From positions 46,205,947 through 46,269,946 of the forward strand of contig NC_023756.2 of NCBI RefSeq assembly GCF_000499845.2: a stretch of DNA of 64,000 nt. Reading direction: 5' to 3'. Both the position numbers and the translations under genes were made by a program. Within the stretch, counting starts at the first letter, position 1, and every line of letters starts with the position of its first letter. This DNA comes from Phaseolus vulgaris. Lineage: Eukaryota; Streptophyta; Magnoliopsida; Fabales; Fabaceae. Below, in pieces: positions 1-12,347 of the stretch. The notes beneath the pieces were generated by a model. The model was not told the origin of the DNA, searched no databases, and saw only the letters and a program-made list of their open reading frames with translations.

Positions 1-2153
1 TTCCAAAATTATAATTTGACAACTGAAAGAGTTATATACAGCTCATTATATGATAATTTTAAAAAATACATATATAATAAAAGATAAATTTATAATTAAA
101 TAATGTAAAAAGATAATTAAAATAATAGTGTTGGTGTAAAAAAAAGTGAGAGGGTTTTGTTTCTTCGTTTCCTAGAAAAAAATTTGCTTAGATAAACTAA
201 TAATAATAATAATATTAATAATAAATAAGAATGTAAATATAAATTATTTTAATTAAAATTAATTAAAGATATAACAACATCAATTAGTTTATTTTTTAAA
301 AAACATTAAAATTACAAGAAAAGAGGAATTAAAATTAAAAAAATGTTATCTCTCAATAATGTGTTTTTTTTTGGAAATTAACACTTTAAAAATATTATCA
401 ACATAATTAAGCTTTTAGAGATATTATGAAGTTACTTAGCTATTAAGACATGCTACCTCTAGGAAATGGAGCTTAAGTAAAGTTCCATATATTTAGTTAG
501 TATTGAATTTAATGGATGAAATGCATTTCTATTTAGATTAAGAGGTGAAGTTTTTTTTTTTTTTTTTATGTGATACTTTTTGTTGGAGACGTATGAAGAT
601 TATGGAATTAACTCATATTAAGTTAAGTTTGGAGTTTAGATAAAGTATTTTGAGTTGAAGTAATTTAAAACAATTGTAGTGTGTAAGAAAATTGATGTTT
701 TGGATAAGTAAAATCATATTTTAATTGGTAAAATGATAATTTCAAAACAAAACTAAATGTAAGTTTTCTATCATGTACTTATATCATATTTGAACTTTTG
801 ACATTTATTTTAAGTTATGAGTAACTATTGCACGCACCACTCAATCTCCCTTAAGTATCATCATGAATGTTCAATCGACCGTTAAAGTTTATGACTGATG
901 TTTGAGCGAGATTAATGTCGAGATAATTTTGTCTTCTATGTGAATGAGAGATATTGAAACAATTGTTTCCTTCAAGTGATAAATTGATTGCTCAAGCATT
1001 ATGTAAGCAATGATACATGATGTTTCTAAAACTTGTTGTATTATAGGAGTATTCTTGGTGAATGATTGATGTGATGCTTAATCAATAAAAACGGATTAAA
1101 AAAAAATGACATATTAATTTTTTTTTTCTAAAATTAATATCACTCGAGATATATGTAAGATTGCTCAAACAAATTTTTCAACATTTAAAAAAATAAGATC
1201 AAACTAACTTCATAGGAGATTATATTAAATTGGCGAATATATGTATTATATAAGACAACATATATAATTTTATTATGAGTGAGTGTGTGTGGCAAGAGAT
1301 ATGTTAAGCATAAATTACAATTGATAGCTTCTTATAAAAGTAATGAATTTCTTCATTTATAATTTTTAATATTTTTTATTGATTAAATAATACTAATATT
1401 TGAGGAAGCCCTTTAAAAAATGGTATGGGTAAAATTATGCTTTTAGTAGTATGTTGAATGCACTCAATTAAATTTTTCTACCAATTAACTTACTAAAATA
1501 ATTTTTTTCTTGAGATTATCAATGACAATGGCAAGTTATATGTTCTTTTAATCTGTAAATTTTAAAATTAAATCATCTTCTTCTAATTTAAATAAACAAA
1601 TTCTATTTGTTTCTGGAATAAATATTTTTTGAAAATTTTGATTATTTTAAGTTTAAACAAACTAATCAAATAGGCCACTTAAGAGAGAAAAAAAAATCAA
1701 CAGAATAGTCTTATCTGAATATTTTTATTTTTGGTAATTAAAATTATTTTGAAATATAGCTTTTAAAATAGTTATCAATGTGTAATTGGATTTTTGATTT
1801 CCTTGTTAAATTATTATTATTATTTTTATTATAATTAAATTTTAAAGAGAAAGGAAGAAGAAAGAATTCTACTATGGAATGAAACGAGTCGTTTAGATCT
1901 GATCAAAGTCTTCATCTTCTTTCTCTCTTTGTTTGTTTAGGTTTCGCAGAGCTTCCTTCAGCGCATTTTTCCGACCCATTTACCTCATTTCACTCTTTCA
2001 ACCACAACGACGCCGTTCAAGCCTTCCAAATTCCAAATTCAAACTCATTGAATCGTATCCTATCATATCGTATCGTATCATCATATCGCGTCGCACGATA
2101 TATCGGTTCCTTTGCTTCCTTCTGAATTCCCATTGATCGATCGCAATTGAGAG
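1..2153. other. Upstream intergenic DNA of the SYP81 gene
   Basis: AT-rich sequence with many poly-A/T runs and no convincing coding region. The last 250 bases, with CT-rich tracts (about 1910-1935) before the ATG at 2154, look like the promoter and 5' untranslated region of the SNARE gene that follows. The short open frames near 1933-2213 read through this leader and the start codon and have no recognisable product. Confidence 0.6.
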
Positions 2154-4886
2154 ATGGGAAAAGCGAGGGACAGAACCGAGGATTTCAAAGATGCCGTGCG
2201 CCACACTGCTCACTCTTTGGGCTACGACGAGGTTTTGTCATCTTCATAATTTACAATTTTCTTATCTTCATAATTCAAATCGCTAACGTTTCTTGTGTGT
2301 GAAAATGCCACGTTTGGGTTTGGCTGATTAGGGTTTATGAACACGTGTTAATTGTGATTGGTTATTGGTTATTGGTTTCACCATTGAATTGTTCCTAATC
2401 TCACCGTGATTGAATTCGTTTGGCAGGCTAAATTGGCGTCCATCATGGCATCTTTCATTATTCATAAACCTCCGCAAAGGTCTCCGTTTTCCAAAGCCGC
2501 ATTGAAGACGGTAGACTCGGATTTCAAATTGTTCTTTTATAGTGAGCTATGATTAGTTTATTCATGTTTGTAGTGGTTGTGTTGTGCTAATTTTTTTGTG
2601 ACGTGACATTTTTTCTTGGTCTTTGTTTTTAGCTGGAGAGTATTGGAGAGCTGGACCAGTTTTTGTTGAAGCATAGAAAGGACTATACGGATCTGCATCG
2701 CACCACAGAAAAGGAAAGAGATGGCATCGAACACGAAGTAAGCTGGGGTTCTAGTTTTAGGAGTATTCTGGTGTCACATTTGATGATTGGAAAATAGTAC
2801 TTGTTGGCAAAAATATGGTGTTTCGCCTTGGGCATGATTTTTATGCTTGTTCTTGGCTGCATTGATGATTTAGAGCTTTCTCACCACTGTGTTGTTCATG
2901 ATAAGACATGAGTTAGTTTACTTAGCTGTGAAGTCTTTTCCTGTATACATGTTGTCTAGGGGAAGAAACAGCCAATAGAAAGAGAAATTAGCAATAGCAA
3001 GAAAGTGATCAAGAAGCGAGTGATAGATAGAAGAGATTACGATATATATGCAATTCGATTATGGTCCCATCTTAGGCCGGTATTAATTTTAATTTTTCCA
3101 CTGCTAGCACTATCATTATTAAATCACATTGGTTCTCTCAGTTTATTTCCTTCCGAAGGGGTTCTCACAAATCAGTGCACAGTTGAATTTTCAGTATTTG
3201 TTGTTCACACCTCACAACAGCATATAGATAGAAATTATTTTAAGCCTGCCAAGCAATTTGGGCTTTACCTGCGTATATAAATTTTATTAGCCTTTTCTGT
3301 GTTTTTGGGTCAAAAAGAATTGATATCTCTTAATCGTATTATGCTTGAGAAGTTGTACAGAGTTTTGCTTATCACTTACAATTATTTTGTAATTAATTTG
3401 GTGCAGGTTAGTACTTTTATTAAAACATGCCAGGAACAAATTGATATTCTTAAGAATAGTATAAATCAAGAAGAGGAACATTCGAAAGGTTGGCTTGGTA
3501 TTGCAGCTACAAAATCTAATGCCGACACGATTGCCCACAAACATGGGGTGGTGAGGACATCTTGTGCTTGTTGATTCAGTTATTAACTACGTATGTTGGT
3601 TGAGCAGTTGTATGATCATGTTGATTCAGAGTTTTGCTTGATAATGTTATCTGAATACTAATACATTCATGAATTGAGATGGCTATTTACTTTTTTGTAT
3701 GCTAATGTTTACTTGGCCCCAATTTTAGGTTCTAATTTTGAGCGAGAGACTCCATACAGTCACAGCACAGTTTGATCAGCTAAGAGCTGTACGCTTCCAG
3801 GATGCTATTAACAAAGCAATGCCACGGAGAAAACTTAACCGTGTAACCAGAAAAGATTCGGCAGAAACCTCTAAATCAGATGGCATGGAGCTCAGAGAAC
3901 CTGAAGAGCTACGTGCTGAGCCTCTAAGAGTCCAACAACAACTCTTGGACGATGAAACACGTGCCCTGCAGGTGATAAAAATCAATTTCTTTAAGAAATT
4001 CTGTAGGACTTATTCTGTCATTAGTTTGATTGAAGATTTTTAGATTCTCGTAACTAACCCTTTACCATTGTTTATTTTCCTGTAGGTGGAATTGACTACT
4101 CTTCTCGATACAGTTCAAGAAACCGAAACTAAGATGGTGGAAATGTCTGCACTAAATCACCTCATGTCTACACATGTTTTGCATCAAGCTCAGCAAATTG
4201 AGCATCTTTATGAGCAGGTTAGATAACATATATTCTTCACTCTTGTTTTCTTGTTTTTTGGGAACATTTTAAGGCTGTCATCTATCATGTATATGCTGCC
4301 CACACACCTTCCAAGTATAGCCAAGTGATGTGAAACTGGAATTAGTGTGGAACAGGGGATGGAAATAGATCACATATATAAAATAGGATAGGTATGCTTG
4401 ATTCATCTCAAATTCAAGGCTTAAATCTGCAAATCTTAGTAATCAGCTAACTTAATAGTATGCAAATCCCGCATCTTGAAATAAATTTATTAAAAATACC
4501 CCCAATAAGTAAGAACCTCAAGAAAACTAAAATTTCCAGAAGTAAATAAGTAAGCAATACTTTATACACGTAATAATTATAATATCCACATTCTGTTTTT
4601 AATTAATACCGTGAAGGTTTAATATTTTTTACAGGTTTCCTCATTGTAGTGCACAATGATTGCAATTTGTTTATTCTGCCTAAAAACTAGTTGCATTTCC
4701 AATTTCTAAGAAATATAATCATGCTTCTGCTGGCTTTTCCAGGCTGTTGAAGCCACTACGAATGTGGAGCTCGGTAACAAAGAACTCTCACAAGCCATTA
4801 AAAGGAATAGCAGCAGCAGGACATTTCTTTTACTGTTTCTATTTGTGCTTACTTTTTCAGTTCTCTTTCTTGATTGGTATAGTTAA
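2154..4886 (+). CDS. SYP81: SYP81 / syntaxin-18-type Qa-SNARE (7 exons)
   Basis: Exons placed by hand: 2154-2231, 2427-2510, 2633-2737, 3407-3550, 3729-3971, 4086-4217, 4743-4886. All introns are GT-AG and phase 0, and the spliced frame gives 309 residues, close to the roughly 310 of plant SYP81. The family (yeast Ufe1, animal syntaxin 18) is the ER-resident t-SNARE for retrograde Golgi-to-ER fusion. Residues about 5-90 form the family's N-terminal domain, starting MGKARDRTEDFKDAVRHTA. A SNARE coiled coil lies at about 222-282 in exons 6 and 7, and a single hydrophobic tail anchor at about 288-305 ends in FLDWYS. The start is the first ATG and matches the conserved N-terminus. No lesion was seen, so it is probably functional. 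Gene identity is from recalled family sequence; exon limits are confident because frame and motifs continue across every junction. Confidence 0.93.
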
Positions 4887-7315
4887 ATGCATTTGGTTCT
4901 CTGCTAGCACAGTGTATCTTCTTATAGACACTCTGCCCCCTCTCTCGTTTTTCCCTATTGCTGTCAATATCTGTTTTTACCTCTAGGAAGGCATCTTTTT
5001 TCTAGATACGATGTGTTGTTTGATGGAGACAGATTTTACTAATCAATTTATGAAGGGAAGACAAAAGAGACCTCCCTACTGTTTTGTAGAAGGGTAGAAA
5101 AATCAAAATATTTTATTTGGTTTGTAAATTTGGAGAGATAAAAGGAAAGTGAATGGATAAAAATTTCTTTTTTCTTTTCCTTTAAATCAATCAGTCTGTT
5201 GGAAATTTTAAAGAATTCTTCACTGAACCTGTTATACCAGACATTGTCTTTGTCATCATATCTTCTGCGATGGAATATTTTTATTATCAACTAATTACAG
5301 TTTTTGGTACTTGCAGAAGGAAGACAGTGACATCAAATTCTTTGGAAAAATGTTGATAAGTGAAAGTATCGTGCTTGACATGAAAAGATATAAATTAAAT
5401 TAAATTTCCTTAAAGATAATGTTAATCAAAAGTCTTACTATTAGTTAAAGAAACTGTACTTTCTTCCAGGACTAATTAACAAAAAGAAAAACAAATGATA
5501 ATTTAATTTGATATTAAAGAAACTCACATCACAAATTGACCAAGACAAAAATCACTGTATATTATGCTAAAATTGTTAGAGTTAGAGAGGGATTATTCAA
5601 TGAAAAAAAAACATTTTTTTATATGAAAACAATTAACACGTTTCATGACAAACCATCCTCTGACTTTATGTTCTAAAAAACACAGGATTTTCAATTGTTC
5701 AAATAACAAAATAGATGTAACTATCACAACCATGTTTTCAAATAACATTACCATTTCTTTATGAGGAAACAAAATGTACAGGATAAAAATGGGGGGCCAT
5801 TGTTAGACTAAAAACTAAAACGACAAGGTTTTATTCACGAAGTCAGCAACCACAAAAATGTAATTTCTCTTTATATTTTCCGTATCATTTCCATGGTGCA
5901 CAATTTCTCCACCTCAATTCTCAGCATTAAACGAGGCTCATTTTCAACTGCACACATGTGAACTGTCTCTTACTCATGCTTCATCACAGAACAACACCTA
6001 CAACCTGAAAATGGACCACCCAAATGTCACTCAATAGATGTTTCCTTTAAAACATAAAACCATTACAAGTGTTGCTTCAAAAATCTTGATGTTTTAATAA
6101 TATTCATTATATGGGTGTTTTAAATTTAAATAAAAACAAACTAAAGAAACAACAAATGTTTTTATCTATAACTATGTATCAAGAGAATATGATCTTTCAG
6201 AGTACATATTTTGCATAACCTATCTTACTCCTATAACTACCACTATGAAATATTACTTCTTCCCTACTTTATTAGTTATTTTTTATTTTAATCACTGTTC
6301 TCTCTCTTGCTCTGCTTCTCTGATAATTGCAGTCTCCAAATCACTCATATCCTTCAATACCACACCACCAACTATTCACTATTATTATTTAACCTTTATT
6401 CCTCTTTTTATTTATTTTTTATAAAATAGAGGCACTAACTCCCTCTTTTTTCCTAGTTATTAATGATGAATCTTATATTATATAAAGATGAATAAATTAA
6501 AGAGATAAAAAAAAAACCTTTCAAATTAATTTTGAAAATAAATTATTAAGAAAAAAGCATATTATCTTTATTAGAATGGTATGTCAGTATTCAGATTAAA
6601 AATGATCAAGAGTACAATAATTTTAGAATTAAGTGGTCTGAAAGGGAATGATATCTAGAATTTGATACAATGTAACAAAACTTAAAATTTAAATTTAACT
6701 AAAAATAAAAAATGGTATTTGAAAGGGGAATTATTTATAAATAAAAAATAAATTGAAATGCTTGGTTGAAAATAAGCCATGTGACTTAGTAAGAACAAAA
6801 ATAACTGCTAAAAACTCATTTGATGATGAAAATTCAAATTTATAAATACAATAGTGCTCAATAATAATTTATTATTTAACTGTCAAAGTCATGAACAATA
6901 TGGTTCATATCAAGAGCTGCATGTTTAAACTTGTAAAGAGAAATATTAATCATTCCAAGCTAGCTCTCATCCAAAAGAATGCAGATTGGTGAAACAAAAA
7001 TTGAGCATAGAATTATTGAAAGAAAGAAACTTCAATCACTATAGGAGAAGGGTAGCATGCTGTTGTCCCATCTCCATAAGCCTGATAGTATCATATTTTA
7101 TTAGTCCATCACAATATTGACTATTGCACAAACACCAACTTCTACACATAATAAATAACCTTTTGTTTCAGAAGTTACACAGTTGTTTCACCAGCCCAAT
7201 CAACCAAATACAACAGAGACAGAGATAGAGACACCAACAATGACAAACAGAAGTACATACAGAAATATTTAATTGCTTACTTACAGTTATAGGACAAAAT
7301 TTGGGGTAGCTGAAC
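4887..7315. other. Intergenic, between convergent SYP81 and eIF2B beta genes
   Basis: Holds the 3' ends of two convergent genes: SYP81 from the left and eIF2B beta from the right. The sequence is AT-rich, with no coding region longer than chance, no tRNA-like fold that I recognise and no transposon protein. The frame at 5048-5290 (-) has no recognisable motif and is treated as noise. Confidence 0.6.
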
Positions 7316-10300
7316 TCAACTCCCTGTAGTGGGTCTTCTATTCACCACCAAATCATCAGCTGAATAGTAATCAGCTATGAGCCGGTACATATATGAAGGG
7401 TTGTGTCCTCCCCTGAGAAGTAATTTCCAGTCATGTGAGTGCAGAAAAGGAAACTGATTAGTACACATTTTGTGAGGTCAATGACAAAGGAAATGAAGTT
7501 TTTCCAATCAATTTCGGTTTAACTTACGTGTCAGTAATAAAGAGACTAACAAATTTTGGCGGCACATAATCAAAGGTTGGATTGACAACATGAAGAGAGC
7601 CGGCACCGCTTGCAGAATCCAAGCAATCTGAGAATTCCCCAAAGTCAAGTAGCTCAGATGGGGATCTCAGTTCATTCAGTAGGACTTCAGGATTGTGAGG
7701 ATACAAAGGACATAACTGTCAACAAAATATAGCAATTTTCAGAAAATGCCAAAAAGTGTTGGTCCTGAGATGATGAAGGATCACAAACTATTTTTTAAAT
7801 GTCATCAAAGTTTTCTTAAAAGCAATTAATGGAAAGCATGGGGGTATTGTACATTATTAGTAATATTATCACAACTTGGACACATCTTAACTGAGTCAAT
7901 ACCTAAGAGGCATCTATTTCATTATCATCATAATATAAAATATTTTTAAATTTTCAGAATTTTAAATCTCTACAAACCCCATCATTAGGTCAGGAGTTTG
8001 AGATATCAAGACTTGACTAGTTTGAGATATTTACACCTCATCAGAATAAAAAATTTAGTAACATCATTTTAAACTAATGGCTAAAAAAATTACAAGCTGT
8101 TTAGTATAGATGTATATTTCAAAGATTTTGTATTTATATACATACATTCCCAAATCCCAAGTCATCTAAAGTCCCACACCATTATCTCTTCCTGAATACC
8201 CTTCTAATGCATAATAAGTTGTCTTAATAGCCTATCATATTCAATGCCTCACGGATGAATTTCACAATAACCTATCATCCTCTTTCCAAATTTAACAGAA
8301 CAGGAAGTAAAATACAGAAAAATCATAAGTCATAAGCATTCTTGTTTCCTGAGAACATGCCAGATGTGAGGGCACAAAGATATTACATGTTAAGAACTCA
8401 CCTTGTGACTCCCAGCAAGTACAACAAATGGAACAGCATGCCTTTGAGCTGCAAGTGCAACCATATTTAACCCAACTGGGGCAATAACTCCACCATTAGC
8501 CATGACAGCATGAGCTCCAACTATAACCTATATAATGGAACGTTTAAATCAACTTAACTTCAGTACAAAAGTGTTAATTGATTCCAAAAATTATGCCAGG
8601 ATATTCACATACCATGTTCACTCGGGAAATCAATGCAAACACAGCAGAATCGGAAATTACTGTGGTCTGTAAGCCTCTGGCAGCCAATTCTTTTGCAAGG
8701 ATATGTCCTTGGTATCTGATTGCATGCATAGTCAACATTAAATGGTCTTATGAAATATTTAAACAGGTTTCTTAATAGTAAATCACCATCATTCCATGCA
8801 AATGTTGGATGGCCACTACTGCTAACCTTGGGGCACCTTCAGCAACAAAGACCTTAAATGATCTTTGTTTTTCCTTCGCAGCATAAAGAAATTCCAACAC
8901 TGTTTTTGAGCTGCCTAGCGTTAAAATTACCTCACTGAAAAACATGCAAACATCAGTGTAAGAGATAAGAAAAAAGAATAAAAGACTTTATTCCATCTAA
9001 AGAAAAAAATTCTAACATCAAGACATGATTCAAGACATGATCGCAAAAATCAATAGAAGAACCATTGCCTAGGTTATTTAAGATACCAAGAATATAAGAA
9101 AAAAATTAAAAAAGATAAGGAAAATATATGGACCATAATGTTAGTAGTGGAGATTAAGAAAATTTTCTGCAACACAAAACAACCTTAAATTTGAGAAAAA
9201 CATCAACATAAGATAACTCTTTTTCTCAATATACAAAAGACAAACCAAGTCAGAGTTTCTTTCAAAAAGATAAAATATTGAAGACTACATTGTTGTTGTA
9301 AATTAACCGATATTTATAAATATAAACACAATATTCTAAGGTAATGTTATAACCGTCAAATTTGTTCTTTGACAAATAATTTCAGCCAATAGTAGCAAAC
9401 CCCAAAACAATTTTACATATTCATAAAATAATAAGTTTACTTTTTATCTGTTATATATCCAAGACCAGTAATCCCATCACACTGAAAATAAATGTAATCC
9501 AAACTCCACAGGATGCTAAAAAAGGGTAACATAAGACAGCTTCCAAGTAAAGCTGTTGAAAAGGTAGCGTACAAGAGCAAGAAAGAAAAGGGAATAGGGG
9601 ACAACCTATGACCCTTCTAGATAATACAACAAAAAGCAGCTTTATGTAAAGCTGAGCAATAGATAAAAAGTAGGGGTTATTTTAACAAGTGTTTGATAAA
9701 CTAAATCAAATAAATAATTAAATAAAAAAATAGATGTAATCTTCCTATATAGTTGGATACTTAACATGTGCACTGCCTGGTATACAATGGTTATAAATAA
9801 CAACTAACAGTTTAGTTTGTGATTATTCATTCAGAACATCTAGAGATAGTTATAATGTACTGTTCGCTGCTTAGGCCTGGTAAAAAATACCCGACAAAGG
9901 AAACAAAATCTTTCAATGCTCCATTAAGAGATAACTCTTGGATGTTGGAACCCTTTATACAAATACCCATTTAGACCAGAATAAGTCTTAGGATTGCTCC
10001 CGAATAAAATAGCAAGGCTACTGGAACATTGTCGGATCAAAACATATGGCCTGTAAATATATAAAAGTTTCATTGCCAGTTTTTCACGGTCACAGAACAA
10101 TTTGGATTTTGGAAAGCAAGTATAGTATGTTTTCAGACAAGCACTTTAAAGTATGTAGTCATAAACAATATATATTTAGACTAGTTTAATGGGAAACAAA
10201 CTTGTGGTGTATGTGCTCCACTGCCTGCTCAGCAATTTGTTCATAGCAAGTAGATATGTCTTGAATAAGTTCATTGACTGCTTCAATGACATCATGCTTC

Positions 10301-12347
10301 AACTTCCGAACTTTTGAACCTTTATCAACAGCTGTAGAAAAGGAAAACAAAAATCAACACAAAAAGACATGCAATTAAACACCCAAACAACAACAACAAC
10401 AAATATTTCATCGTCAAATGTCACACAAGGAAACAGTATTATAAATTATTCACAGGGATCAACAAATTAAATAACCAGTAAAAAATCAATCAAGTATTCT
10501 AAATTCTAATATCTTTAAAAAATTTGAGACAATGATAATATTTTATGCATCAGCAAAAATTATCAAACCAACAAAAAATCTTGTCTTACATGGGTTTTTG
10601 CATTCGAAAGGATGAAATAAAAAATGACTTTTTTATTGCATTTAACCATGAATTTCTGCATGTCCAGGGAAGCAAAATCCTTTTCTTATTACGAAGCAAA
10701 AAGAAAATATATTGAAAATATTATAAAAGTTGTAAAAATCTCAATAGCCTAGTGTGGTCCTCACATCTACTTCTCCCATCAGATTCACCCCCAGAGGAAG
10801 ATGTGTGGGGAGCGGCAGCTGAATCAGACGTATCCTCTAGAAGAGTTTGTAACGATGGTGCACGTAATGTACTTCTAGCAGCAGCTGCTACAGCAGCAGC
10901 AGATAAAACAGGATTTTCATCTCGCTCTGCATCATCTTCATCATCACTTGCCGCTGATACCCCCAAACCAGCCATAGCAGCTGTCGCAAGGGAAAGATCC
11001 TCTTCCCTTATAATGTGCAAAACACGCATCACAATATTTCCCACGGCTAGCTCTGCAACAACATACAGTAAACAATAAACCAATCACCATAATTGCCAAA
11101 TCACAATAAACTTCTGCATGTGACTGATAGGGGCACAAATATTTCCTTGAATTTGAGGACAAGGACACCTCCTTTGACTAAATATAACACAAATTTGATT
11201 AATCATCACCTTCCATTCATGGTGGTGGTATTTAAACTAATTACAGTGGCCAGCCATTGGCTCTCCACTATGGTAGCAACAGGAAAGGGTATCTGCAACA
11301 TGCAAATTGGAATAAAAGGTAATTGGCAGATGTAACAAACTTCTCTACTGACACCTAATGAGTCATGCATCATCAATCCAAATCCTTCAGGTAATCTGGT
11401 GGCTTCTTTGATGTTCTCTTGGGCTTAGTCTCATGGACTTTCTTGGTATGGGTCGCATGTCTATCAATGACTCTAAAACATTCTTCAATAAAAGCATAAA
11501 TAACCTAAGCATTCAGGTAGCAAAAAACCACAAAATAGCACACTTCAACTGTTATAATCATTGAGAAAAATACATACAAAGTGCATTTTTTGAGTCAATC
11601 TCAAAAACTAGTTCATGGAATGAGAGTTACCTCCCACTTACACTACGTATCCATATGGCTAGTCAATTTAACAACTCCTCTCACACCAATGACTAGACAT
11701 CTCAAATGTCAATTTTGCAGAATTGGACATCTGCGAGCTGCCCTTTACCGGTCTAATAGGCCAAACAACAACCATTTAGGATAGGTTTTAATCCTATCTT
11801 AGTATTTGGATTTGAGACTAATTCAACTAAAAGGCTAGTTTATGGAATAAGGATTCTTACCACTTATATATTATGTTAGTTATATTATATGTGTAGGGAA
11901 TGTTGGATCTCTGACATGCATACTTATAGTTATAAATAGATTATAAAAAAGCTTGATCTTAACATACCAACAGGATTGGCAGCAATAAGCTGCTCCCCAA
12001 TAGCCCTTACTGCATGAATCAGAGCTGTGGCCTGGTTTGTGTGTGGCACCCGCTGCTGTGATATGACAGACCGGAGCAACTCTGCTGTGAGCTTTGCTGT
12101 TGCCTGAGAACCTTCAATTTTACTAGCATCACTCAGCAAAATAAATAAATAAGAAATCATAAATAAACAATAAATAGATAATAAATCAAACACACACATA
12201 CAGAAAACCAACAAAACAGCTCATAAACCTCAAAATATGGTTCCTAATACACCATTTATTGAACTCAAAAAGTGTCAGAGGAGTAAAAGATTACCGTTTC
12301 TTAAGCTTATTCAGAAAATCATTGACAAGGGTCTGAACATCCGGCAT
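7316..12347 (-). CDS. Translation initiation factor eIF2B subunit beta (9 exons)
   Basis: Exons, in + coordinates read right to left: 12295-12347, 11968-12122, 10771-11052, 10202-10331, 8827-8934, 8613-8715, 8402-8527, 7528-7715, 7316-7412. All junctions are GT-AG, the frame closes and the product is 413 residues, near the roughly 407 I recall for the Arabidopsis gene. eIF2B is the guanine-nucleotide exchange factor that recharges eIF2 with GTP; beta is one of its regulatory subunits (alpha/beta/delta IF-2B family). Conserved blocks include KIEGSQATAK near residue 19, ELLRSVISQQRVP, ELAVGNIVMRVLHIIREEDL at about 70, LGSSKTVLEFLYAAKE, VFVAEGAPRYQGH, GAHAVMANGGVIAPVG and the C-terminal GGHNPSYMYRLIADYY. 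An acidic Asp/Glu then Ala/Ser-rich low-complexity stretch occupies about residues 95-163. The exon 2 acceptor has a competitor 10 bases upstream (12132); I chose 12122 because it restores the conserved KKRKIEG. Confidence 0.93.

Noticed and set aside
3005..3574. Plus-strand frames at 3005-3280 and 3299-3574 as separate genes
   Set aside because: The first is intron 3 of SYP81; the second is intron sequence read into exon 4. The spliced model explains both.
10752..11078. 108-codon plus-strand frame
   Set aside because: Complement of eIF2B beta exon 3, poly-Ala/Ser artefact.
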